The notes under the pieces are model-generated. The model was not told the DNA's origin and searched no databases. It was given only the letters and a program-made list of their open reading frames with translations. Source: Parapedobacter sp051400755 (GTDB taxonomy: Bacteria; Bacteroidota; Bacteroidia; Sphingobacteriales; Sphingobacteriaceae). From it: a stretch of DNA of 64,000 bases. The translations under genes and the position numbers were made by a program. This document shows positions 47,437 to 55,553 of this stretch, piece after piece. The DNA is taken from NCBI RefSeq assembly GCF_051400755.1, contig NZ_JBLFFL010000001.1, positions 868,001-932,000 of the forward strand. The letters run 5' to 3'. The first letter of the stretch is position 1. The number at the start of each line of letters is the position of its first letter.

Positions 47437-49335
47437 ATGGATACGAAGACAAAACGATTCGGCCTTTACCTTTTTATCTACGCATCGGTATGCATCATTG
47501 CGGTGCCGACCTCAGAAGCGCAGACACCTGCTGGAAGCAGTCCAAAACTGCAAAACCCCATCACCGTCGCATACCTTAAAAAACACCTGTACAAGTCCAA
47601 ACCCCGTTTGGTGCTCAATGGCGATATCGAAAAACAGCTTAAGCAGAAACTGGATACCGACCCCATCACACAAAACCTCTATAAAGCCATCCAACGGGAT
47701 GCCGCGGCGATTCGGGATGAGCCTTTACTGGAACGCAAGCAGATCGGTCGCAGGCTCCTTTCCGTATCCCGGGAAATGCTTCGCCGGATGAATATGTTGG
47801 GTATGGTCTACCGGATAGACAAAGAGCCTGGGGTATTGCAGCGCATCAACGATGAGGTGCTGGCCGTCTGCCGGTTTTCCGATTGGAATCCTTCGCATTA
47901 CTTGGATGTGGGCGAAATGGCGATGGCGGTTGCCATCGCGTTGGACTGGACCGCCGGTGACTTGCCCGAAGCGACCATCGAGGAAGCGGAGAAAGCGCTC
48001 ATCGAAAAAGGGATCCTGCCGAGCTGGCCAGCTGATGGCAAAAATCCATCGTGGGCCTATGGCAACAACAACTGGAACCAGGTATGCAATGGCGGAATGA
48101 TCGCGGCGTCCATCACGATCGCCGAGCGTGATCCTGAACTAGCTGCAAAAACGCTCTACCGCGCACTCGACGGGCTCCCGAACGCCTTGCATGAATATAT
48201 GCCGCACGGCATTTATCCCGAGGGGTCTACTTATTGGGACTATGGCACCGGGTTCTCCGTTATTTCGATAGCGATGCTGGAAAGTGCTTTCGATACCGAC
48301 TTCGGCTATGGCGACTTCCCCGGATTCCTCGAAAGCGCCACCTTCCGGGTGCTTACCAACGCCCCATCGGGCATGTACTACAATTTTGCGGATTGCGGGG
48401 ACCGCCGGGGACGGAACGGCGATATTGTATTGGCGTGGTTTGCTAAGCGAACGGGCAACCCCACCTACCTGGAGAAAGACCGCTTTTTGATGCCTGTAGA
48501 GGAGATGGGGCACCTCTCACGGCTGGATGGCGCGGGTTTGGTTTGGCTGGCGCAATTCGAGGAAAAAGCCGGAGCGAATATTCCCACCGCTTGGAAAGGG
48601 GATGGCTCCAATCCGGTAGTCTTTTTTACCGGGGGTGAAAACGATGTCCGCGGCTATTATTTCGGCGGCAAGGGCGGACGCGGCACGGTCAACCATGGCA
48701 ACATGGACGGGGGTTCGTTTGTCTTTGAACTGGACGGCGTACGGTGGGTCATCGACCCCGGTAACCAAAGCTACGAGGACCTTGAAAAAACAGGCTTCGA
48801 TCTTTGGGGGAAAAAACAAAATAGCCAACGCTGGACCTTGCTTACCAAAAACAATTTCGGCCACAGCACGCTTACTGTCAATGGGCAGTTGCACCAAGTA
48901 GACGGGATGGCAACCATCGCCGATTTCAAGGACGGTGCGACACCCGAGGCTACTATTGATCTCTCCGCGGCCTTCGGCGACCTGCTAACGGCTGCCCGCC
49001 GCCGTTTTGTGAAAGATAGCCCGACGTCCCTAACCATCGAGGATGAAATCGTCGCATCGGAAAAAACCGAAGAGGTGACGTGGCAGCTGCTGACGACAGC
49101 CGATGTGGTCCTTCAACCTGACGGTGCCCTGCTGCGTCAAGATGGCAAGGAATTGCGCATCGAAAACATTTCTCATCCGCAGCTCAGGTTTTCCGTGATT
49201 TCGTTGGATCCGGCCCCCCTGCAACTGGACAGGCATATCAAAGGATTGAAGCGCATCGAATTGCGCATACCACGCTCGACCATGGCCGACGGCGCAGAGA
49301 CATTGAAAATCCGGCTCGCAGGCATCGAACCATAA
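47437..49335 (+). CDS. Heparinase II/III-family polysaccharide lyase
   Basis: The 632-residue protein has a signal peptide ending in SEAQ. An N-terminal alpha-barrel (about 60-380) includes SWAYGNNNWNQVCNGGMIAA and the Tyr-rich IYPEGSTYWDYGTGFSV near 258-274. The heparinase II/III beta-sandwich starts near 400 with RGTVNHGNMDGGSFVFELDG (His near 419). Related lyases act on heparan, hyaluronan, chondroitin, gellan and other uronic-acid polymers, so the exact substrate cannot be read from sequence. It is the last gene of the plus-strand PUL, 14 bases after the PL8-GH88 gene; a perfect hairpin follows 17 bases after the stop. Confidence 0.88.
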   Translation: MDTKTKRFGLYLFIYASVCIIAVPTSEAQTPAGSSPKLQNPITVAYLKKHLYKSKPRLVLNGDIEKQLKQKLDTDPITQNLYKAIQRDAAAIRDEPLLERKQIGRRLLSVSREMLRRMNMLGMVYRIDKEPGVLQRINDEVLAVCRFSDWNPSHYLDVGEMAMAVAIALDWTAGDLPEATIEEAEKALIEKGILPSWPADGKNPSWAYGNNNWNQVCNGGMIAASITIAERDPELAAKTLYRALDGLPNALHEYMPHGIYPEGSTYWDYGTGFSVISIAMLESAFDTDFGYGDFPGFLESATFRVLTNAPSGMYYNFADCGDRRGRNGDIVLAWFAKRTGNPTYLEKDRFLMPVEEMGHLSRLDGAGLVWLAQFEEKAGANIPTAWKGDGSNPVVFFTGGENDVRGYYFGGKGGRGTVNHGNMDGGSFVFELDGVRWVIDPGNQSYEDLEKTGFDLWGKKQNSQRWTLLTKNNFGHSTLTVNGQLHQVDGMATIADFKDGATPEATIDLSAAFGDLLTAARRRFVKDSPTSLTIEDEIVASEKTEEVTWQLLTTADVVLQPDGALLRQDGKELRIENISHPQLRFSVISLDPAPLQLDRHIKGLKRIELRIPRSTMADGAETLKIRLAGIEP

Positions 49336-49351
49336 TGATTGACCTATGATG

Positions 49352-49375
49352 ACGGCATCCGCTAACGGATGCCGT
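49352..49375. terminator. Perfect hairpin between convergent operons
   Basis: ACGGCATCCG and CGGATGCCGT (10 bases each) pair around the loop CTAA. It fills the gap between the heparinase-like lyase and the beta-lactamase-domain gene and probably ends both transcripts, though T-tracts are short. Confidence 0.75.
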
Positions 49376-51790
49376 TTACCTTCCCGCTACGTAGTCATAA
49401 AACAGCCGTGAAACCCCGGATAGCGCGGCTTTCGACTCGGTTTCCCCTAAATTACCAGACAGCAATACCAATACGTACTTCCGTCCGTCGGGCAGGTATA
49501 CAATCCCCGAATCGTGGTATATTTTGGTGATCGACCCTGTTTTGTTGGCCACCTTTACCCCATCAGGCAACTTGGCGGGAATGGTACCCCGAAAATGCTG
49601 ATCCATCAAGATCTTCACCATCTGCTCGCAGGCTTCTTCATTCACGATGCTGCCCTTCGCCAGCTGCTCGAACACCAGCATCAGGTCGTAAGCAGTGGTG
49701 GTGTTATTCAGACCTTTTTCATAAGCCTTATCGTCCTCCACCCCGCGCAGCACCTGGATGTCGTTTGCACCGATCGCCTTCATCGTCTTCATCACGTTTT
49801 TGGCGCCCACCTGGTCGATAACGATGTTGGTGGCCAGGTTACTGCTCTCGGTGATCATGCGGTATAATAGATCATACCAGGTGACCTTTTTGCCTACTTC
49901 GGTATACAGTGCTTGTTCGCTGTCATCCTCCGGGGAGAGGGAGTAACGGCTCCGGTCGACAATACTTTTGAATTCATTATAAACGGTAATGGAGTCCGTC
50001 AACGCGAATTTCCCTTGTGTCGCTTGCTTGAATGCTTCAATCATCACCGGAGTCTTCATCGTACTGGCTGCATGGAACGCCTCCTTTTCGTTATACAATA
50101 CCCGTTCGCCGGTAGCCACATCCATGAATGCATAAGCAAAGCGGCCTTCGGGATACTTGTCCAGTGTCTGCTTGATACGGGCATTGAGCGCTACTGTATC
50201 CAATATGGCATCCTTGTCTGGCCGCAGCACCAGTCTCGTCAGCGAATGCCCATCGTCGGAGCGCTCGGAGACAAAACGGGCTTCGCGGATGGATTTATCG
50301 GCATTCAACAAAAAGGTCAGGAAGGCACCACCATCCCGCTCTGGATTGTCCGCCACCAACCGGAACAGATCACCATGGAAGTGCGATAGCCTACCGCTGT
50401 ATTGCGGCGACTTCACCAGGTCCAGGCGCAATGCAGTATCGCCAAGTTGGGTAATGACGGCACGGCCGATGAATTCATCCTGATAGGTCCCTGTATATGC
50501 GGCAAGCGGCAGCGAGCGCTTCAGCGTACTGTCCGGCAGAATGGGCTTAAGCCGCCGTCTGCTGGAATCCTGCCGAGCCAATGAGCGGTCGACATCTTTC
50601 TTATACCCCGCAATCCAATCGAAGGGCTCAGCCTTCAAGTAGTGATCCAGAATCCGATGGATAATGGCCCAATAGGCTCCCGAGATGGATTGGTTTGTCA
50701 GCACCACCACGCCGAGCCGCCTGTCGGGCAGCATGGCAATTTGCGATACAAAGCCGGTGAGCGCCCCTCCGTGGCCCACCACCTGTTCCCCCCGGTAATC
50801 GTACGTCCGGAAACCTAATGCATAACCATAAAAATGCTTCTGCGCCGGTTTCAGCCATTCGGGTTCCTTGCTGACCGGCATCGGCCGCACGATCTTCCAG
50901 AGTTCTTCGGTGACCTTGGGTGTAAACAGCCGGCCCTTCTCAGGTGTCCGTCCGGAATCCAAATGGGTGATCAGCCACTTGGCCATATCGACAGCCGATG
51001 CGGCAATGCCTCCTGCCGGATTTCCCGGATCACCGATGTTGGAATCAAAGAAGTGCTCAATGACTTTCACCTCCCCGTTGCGGCGCGCATGCGAATAAGC
51101 CACATTGGGTTGCTGCCGCAGCGTCGAAAATCGGTCGATGCTATTCGCCATGCCCACTTTGTCAAATATCCGCTCCTTCACGAAATCCTCCCAAGAGATG
51201 CCCGATACCGCCTCGATCACCTCCCCTGCCGCCAGGTACAGGATATTGTCATAGGCATACACCGAGCGGAAATCGTATTCCAACGGCACATCCTTGAGTT
51301 TGAGCAGCAATTCCTTGCGGCTTAAATTTGCCGGCGGAAACAAGAGCATATCATTGGCATAAGCGGGTAGTCCGCTGTGGTGCACCAGCAGGTCGCGCAC
51401 GGTGAGGTGCTGCGTCACATAATCGTCAGACAAGGCAAACCACGGCAGGTATTCCGTTACGCGGTCTTCCCATTTCAGCTTGCCTTCTTCCACGAGCATC
51501 GCCAGGGCCGTAGCGGTGAATGCCTTGCTATTGGACGCGATGCTGAACAGCGTATGTTCATCCACCGGATCGGGGCTTCCGAGTTTTTTCACGCCATAGC
51601 CCTTGGCCAGCACCACCTTCCCGTCTTTCACAATGCCCACCCCCACACCAGGCACGTCAAATTCAGCAAGCACCTGTTCGATATAGGTATCCAGACCGGG
51701 TGGAAGGTCCGCTTCCTGGCCCATCACAGGCATCCACCAATGAAGGCTGCAAACCAACGATAGCAACCCATATGTAATCCATTTATTCAT
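49376..51790 (-). CDS. Tandem serine beta-lactamase-fold protein: class C-like plus class A-like domain
   Basis: The protein has about 804 residues from ATG 51790; a GTG one codon earlier also opens the frame. A signal peptide ends near MGQ. Residues 30-385 (numbered from that GTG) are a class C/peptidase S12 domain with SNSK (87-90), YDN (181-183) and HGG (341-343). A beta-rich middle (about 430-525) follows, then a class A-type domain with STMK (577-580), SSN (650-652) and KTG (751-753). Both active sites look complete. It could hydrolyse beta-lactams, D-amino peptides or esters, or act in wall remodelling. It is the last gene of an operon starting with an amidase. The heptamer array ends 9 bases before its start codon. 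Confidence 0.88.
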   Translation of the reverse strand: MNKWITYGLLSLVCSLHWWMPVMGQEADLPPGLDTYIEQVLAEFDVPGVGVGIVKDGKVVLAKGYGVKKLGSPDPVDEHTLFSIASNSKAFTATALAMLVEEGKLKWEDRVTEYLPWFALSDDYVTQHLTVRDLLVHHSGLPAYANDMLLFPPANLSRKELLLKLKDVPLEYDFRSVYAYDNILYLAAGEVIEAVSGISWEDFVKERIFDKVGMANSIDRFSTLRQQPNVAYSHARRNGEVKVIEHFFDSNIGDPGNPAGGIAASAVDMAKWLITHLDSGRTPEKGRLFTPKVTEELWKIVRPMPVSKEPEWLKPAQKHFYGYALGFRTYDYRGEQVVGHGGALTGFVSQIAMLPDRRLGVVVLTNQSISGAYWAIIHRILDHYLKAEPFDWIAGYKKDVDRSLARQDSSRRRLKPILPDSTLKRSLPLAAYTGTYQDEFIGRAVITQLGDTALRLDLVKSPQYSGRLSHFHGDLFRLVADNPERDGGAFLTFLLNADKSIREARFVSERSDDGHSLTRLVLRPDKDAILDTVALNARIKQTLDKYPEGRFAYAFMDVATGERVLYNEKEAFHAASTMKTPVMIEAFKQATQGKFALTDSITVYNEFKSIVDRSRYSLSPEDDSEQALYTEVGKKVTWYDLLYRMITESSNLATNIVIDQVGAKNVMKTMKAIGANDIQVLRGVEDDKAYEKGLNNTTTAYDLMLVFEQLAKGSIVNEEACEQMVKILMDQHFRGTIPAKLPDGVKVANKTGSITKIYHDSGIVYLPDGRKYVLVLLSGNLGETESKAALSGVSRLFYDYVAGR

Positions 51791-51799
51791 CACGCCAAT

Positions 51800-51911
51800 G
51801 TCTGTTGTCTCATGTCTGTTGTCTGTTGTCTCAAGTCTATTGTCTCATGTCTATTGTCTCACGTCTGATGTCTCGTGTCTCAAGTCTGATGTCTCGTGTC
51901 TCACGTCTCAT
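51800..51911. repeat. Heptanucleotide tandem array, 16 units of GTCTNNN
   Basis: Sixteen consecutive 7-base units each start with GTCT (GTCTGTT, GTCTCAT, GTCTATT, GTCTCAC, GTCTGAT and so on), 112 bases without a break in phase. The array fills nearly all of the 123-base space between the S9 peptidase stop and the beta-lactamase-domain start. It contains no gene. Slippage could change spacing or expression of the downstream gene. Confidence 0.9.
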
Positions 51912-51913
51912 AT

Positions 51914-54007
51914 CTACGGCTTCAAATGCTTCACCAAAAAATCAGCCGTCGCCTGATCCACTTGCACCTGATGCTTATATTGCATCCAGTGGTGGGTCTC
52001 GTCCGGTATCATGAGTGTTTCATGGGGTACGCCTTGCTGCTGCAAGCGCCGGAGGAGATCAAGTGTCTGCTCAAAATCGACATTGGCGTCATCATCTCCG
52101 TGGATGAGCAGTACGGGCGACTTCCACGTGTCTACATAAGACACCGGTGAGGACGTCTTCGCCAGCTCAATGGCCTTCGCCGCATCGGGCGCAGGCTCAG
52201 CGCTCACCGGCGGGATACGGCCGATGTAATTATGCACCCCATGGATGTCCACGCCCGCGGCGAAGAGGTCCGAATCCTTGCCCAGGGCAAGCGCCGTCAG
52301 AAAGCCCCCATAGGACCCGCCGTACACGCCTATCCGGTCGGCATCTACCTGCGGCTGCGCAGCCAGCCATTCACCGGCGGCCTTGATGTCTTGGTATTCC
52401 GAGGCCCCATACCGTCCGGCAAGCAGTGGCTTGTGGAAATCGAAACCATAGCCGATGCCCAAGCGATAGTTGACCGAGAGGACGACAAATCCCCGGCTGG
52501 CCAGGTACTGGTTGAGCGCATAGGTATTGGCGTAGTAGTCGCCGTAGTGCCACCCCAGCAACATCTGCCGTTGCGGACCGCCATGGATGAAGACGACGGC
52601 AGGCTTCTTGGCTGGCCCTCCGACCGGTTCGAACAGCTGCCCATAGACGGTCATGCCATCCGGCGCCTTGAATTCCACGCGCTTCGGTGTCACCAGCGGC
52701 GCATTCCGCAGCGCATCCGGAATCAAGTGTTCGCCCAGTAGGCGCATCTCCCCCTTCGCGTCGGGCCAGGGCAATATAGCCGGTACCGTCGGACGTATCG
52801 CCGTAGCGCTGAGAAACACGACATGCGTTCCGTCGCCGGTCACCGCTGGGAAGGTTTCGATGTCATCACCGGGGGTCATGACCTGCATATCGGCCCGGTC
52901 CACCGGCGCGCGAATAAGGTGGCGGCGGTCGATATCATCCCCATCAGGCCCGGCATTGGCGCTGGCCAGCAGCCACTGTCCGTCGGGCGATGGCTTGACA
53001 TGCTCCACCATGAAGTTTCCGGGGGTAAGCAACAGGGCTTCGCCTCCTGTATCGGATACCGAATACAGGTGCGGCCAACCGTCGTGGTAGGAAACAAATG
53101 AAATCCGATGGGGCACAGTCCAGTGGAGGTTAGTGCCGCCGTGCGTGCTCGGCACCGCGCCTTGCGGCGTATTCGGCGCCATCCAGATCTGCTCGGCCGT
53201 TCCGGTTTCCACATCCGCTACCCATATCGCCCAGGGATCCATCTGGGGGGCCAAGATGGAATCGGGGGCTCCCCCAGACGCATGCCGCCTAACAAACGCG
53301 ATGCGCTTACCATCCGGTGACCATTTCGGAGCGGCATTCCGCGCGAAGGCGGGAGCAACCCATTGGATGGGGGTGTCTTTATCGCGGAATACGCCTATCA
53401 GGGAATGACCTCCCCGCGAAGACACGAACGCCAGCGCCTGCCCATCGGGCGACCACTGCACCGCGCCATTGGAGCCACGCGCATAAAACAGCTGCTCGGC
53501 CTTGTCTGAGCCATCGACAGCGCAGGTCCACACCTGCCCTTGGCGGATGAAGGCAACGCGATTTCCCTTAGGTGAAACGACCGGATCATCTCCCTCACCC
53601 AGCAGTATAGGCTTGCCGCCGTCAAAGGCAATACTCCACACCTGTACCTTGGTGGCCACCGGCAAGGAAGCCGGGTTACGGGGCGTGTTGGCATTGGAGC
53701 CGCCGTGGTCACCTCCTTTGACGTACACGATCCATTTGCCGTCAGCCGAAAGTTGCACACTGGTGATCTCGTCGCCCAGATCATCGTCGTAAGCCGTTAG
53801 TTTCCGCAGCTTGAAATCAGGGCCTTCCGCTACGTAAAGGTTGCGCCGCCCCTGTTCATTAACAGCCAACGCCAGCCGGCTGCCGGTCGATGCCGTGGTC
53901 AATTCGGAAGGGAATGGATACGCCGTATACTGTGCCATGGTCATTTCCTGAGCGAAGAGGAGACTGCTTGAACAGGTAAACAGCAGTAAAAAAAGAAGGT
54001 ATTTCAT
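51914..54007 (-). CDS. S9-family serine peptidase (prolyl oligopeptidase type)
   Basis: The 697-residue protein has a signal peptide (MKYLLFLLLFTCSSSLLFAQ). Residues about 30-430 form a WD40-like propeller (SPKGNRVAFIRQGQVWTCAV, SPDGQALAFVSSRGGHS, SPDGKRIAFVRRHA). The C-terminal alpha/beta-hydrolase has GGSYGGF with Ser565, HGDDDANV with Asp640, and ETHHW with His672. It would cleave peptides in the periplasm. It starts 27 bases after the GHL10 gene, in an operon that begins with an amidase, so trimming of stem peptides or of dipeptides is a fair guess from context only. Confidence 0.92.
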   Translation of the reverse strand: MKYLLFLLLFTCSSSLLFAQEMTMAQYTAYPFPSELTTASTGSRLALAVNEQGRRNLYVAEGPDFKLRKLTAYDDDLGDEITSVQLSADGKWIVYVKGGDHGGSNANTPRNPASLPVATKVQVWSIAFDGGKPILLGEGDDPVVSPKGNRVAFIRQGQVWTCAVDGSDKAEQLFYARGSNGAVQWSPDGQALAFVSSRGGHSLIGVFRDKDTPIQWVAPAFARNAAPKWSPDGKRIAFVRRHASGGAPDSILAPQMDPWAIWVADVETGTAEQIWMAPNTPQGAVPSTHGGTNLHWTVPHRISFVSYHDGWPHLYSVSDTGGEALLLTPGNFMVEHVKPSPDGQWLLASANAGPDGDDIDRRHLIRAPVDRADMQVMTPGDDIETFPAVTGDGTHVVFLSATAIRPTVPAILPWPDAKGEMRLLGEHLIPDALRNAPLVTPKRVEFKAPDGMTVYGQLFEPVGGPAKKPAVVFIHGGPQRQMLLGWHYGDYYANTYALNQYLASRGFVVLSVNYRLGIGYGFDFHKPLLAGRYGASEYQDIKAAGEWLAAQPQVDADRIGVYGGSYGGFLTALALGKDSDLFAAGVDIHGVHNYIGRIPPVSAEPAPDAAKAIELAKTSSPVSYVDTWKSPVLLIHGDDDANVDFEQTLDLLRRLQQQGVPHETLMIPDETHHWMQYKHQVQVDQATADFLVKHLKP

Positions 54008-54034
54008 GTTGTAAGTCGTTATGGTGATTGTCTT

Positions 54035-55540
54035 TTATTTGTTGGCCACTTTTTTACTCTCATTCCCCAGGCGGTCCACCGCCGTCACGATTACCTCGCC
54101 GAGCTTGCTTACACCATCGGGGGCATACCTCGGCAGCGTCAGCTCCGTCACACCCTGCTCCAGGATACGATAGTCCCAAGCCTCACCCAGGTGGTAATAC
54201 ACCACCCACTTGAACACCTCGTTTATCCGTGGATGCTGCCAGTGTATGTCCACCTCCTTGCCACGGTCTTCCAAAACAACGGTTGGCGCAGGGAGTTTGC
54301 CCTTGCCCAGCCAGGGGCTGGTCGGTACCAAAGCTTGCTGTTTGTACGGACCATCCAACAGCCCCTGCGCAAGCAAGGGGTGGCGCGTCAGCGACGAGAT
54401 GCTCCAATGGATCGCCCCCTTGCTGGCCGGCACCATGCCGCGGGTGATCATGAGCTCGTTGACCACCTCTTTCAAGTTTGCCGTATCTCCGCCGCGGCCC
54501 ACATTCATACCCGGCCACAGGTGGCGCCCCCGCGTATTTTCGGCCTGCCACCACCCCAGCAACACCGGAAAACTCTGTGGGAGCTGTGCGATGGGCCAGT
54601 AGAGCTGGGGGGCGAGGTAATCGACCCAACCCTTATTGAGCCACAGCTTCGCGTCGGCATAGAGTTTATCGTATTGATCCATACCTGCAATACCTTGCGG
54701 ATAGCCGGGTCGCCAGATACCGAACGGACTCAGCCCTAATTTAACGTGTTTTTTGGTTGCCTTGATCTCCTTGTATACGCGCTTGATAAACCGATTCACG
54801 TGGCTTCTGCGCCAGTCGCCCCTGGAAAGGGCGCCTCCGCTTTGCTGATATGCCGCCCATGAATCGTTATCCGGGAAATCGGCACCGCCATTGTAGGACT
54901 CGTAGGGGTAAAAATAGTCGTCGAAATGCACCCCATCGATGTCATAGCGCTTCACAATATCCATCACCACGGCCGCTGAATGATCTTGTGTGGTCTTTTT
55001 GGCCGGATCGAACCACCAATATCCCTCCTCCAACTTTACCACCGACTCGCGCATGGCATGGACGAGCGAAGGCGGCTCCACCTCTCCCGCCGCAATATGG
55101 TGCGCGCGGTATGGGTTGAGCCACACATGCAGCTCCAGTCCGCGGCGGTGGGCTTCCTCGACCCAGAACGCCAGCGGATCATAATAGGGATCAGGCGCAA
55201 GACCTTGTTTCCCGGTGAGGTAGTATGACCACGGCTCCAATTCGCTGGCATAGAGGGCATCCGCCTGTGGCCTCACCTGGAAAATCACGGCATTGAAATG
55301 GTGGTCCCGCAGAAAATCGAGCAGGATCAATGCCTCCTGTTGCTGCTCGGCCGTGCTTAATCCCGGTTTGCTGGGCCAGTTGATGTTGTCTACGGTGGCG
55401 ACCCACGCCGCCCGGAATTCCCGCTCGGTTGCGGGTAGGGACTCCAAACCGGGAGCATCCATGGACAACGGCTTCGTGGAACCGCAAGATGCCAGCACCA
55501 ACAAGCCAAGGAAAAACAAGATGTGTATATTTTTTACCAT
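54035..55540 (-). CDS. Family 10-like glycosyl hydrolase (GHL10/DUF187) lipoprotein
   Basis: About 501 residues from ATG 55540, with a lipoprotein signal (MVKNIHILFFLGLLVLASC). The PF02638-type TIM-barrel runs from about 40 to 350: REFRAAWVATVDNINWPSKP, FNAVIFQVRPQADALYASEL, LELHVWLNPYRAHH and YDIDGVHFDDYFYPYE, the usual signature with acidic residues at strand ends. A fibronectin-like end follows. Members act on surface or cell-wall polysaccharide; some bind or cut denuded peptidoglycan glycan, which would suit its place 13 bases after an N-acetylmuramoyl-L-alanine amidase gene. The frame opens at 55567, overlapping the amidase, so I prefer the later ATG. Confidence 0.88.
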   Translation of the reverse strand: MVKNIHILFFLGLLVLASCGSTKPLSMDAPGLESLPATEREFRAAWVATVDNINWPSKPGLSTAEQQQEALILLDFLRDHHFNAVIFQVRPQADALYASELEPWSYYLTGKQGLAPDPYYDPLAFWVEEAHRRGLELHVWLNPYRAHHIAAGEVEPPSLVHAMRESVVKLEEGYWWFDPAKKTTQDHSAAVVMDIVKRYDIDGVHFDDYFYPYESYNGGADFPDNDSWAAYQQSGGALSRGDWRRSHVNRFIKRVYKEIKATKKHVKLGLSPFGIWRPGYPQGIAGMDQYDKLYADAKLWLNKGWVDYLAPQLYWPIAQLPQSFPVLLGWWQAENTRGRHLWPGMNVGRGGDTANLKEVVNELMITRGMVPASKGAIHWSISSLTRHPLLAQGLLDGPYKQQALVPTSPWLGKGKLPAPTVVLEDRGKEVDIHWQHPRINEVFKWVVYYHLGEAWDYRILEQGVTELTLPRYAPDGVSKLGEVIVTAVDRLGNESKKVANK

Positions 55541-55553
55541 TCCAATCCTCCGA

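Noticed and set aside
51800..51911. Possible CRISPR array
   Set aside because: The period is 7 bases with no spacers, so it is a heptanucleotide tandem repeat. No cas genes are present.
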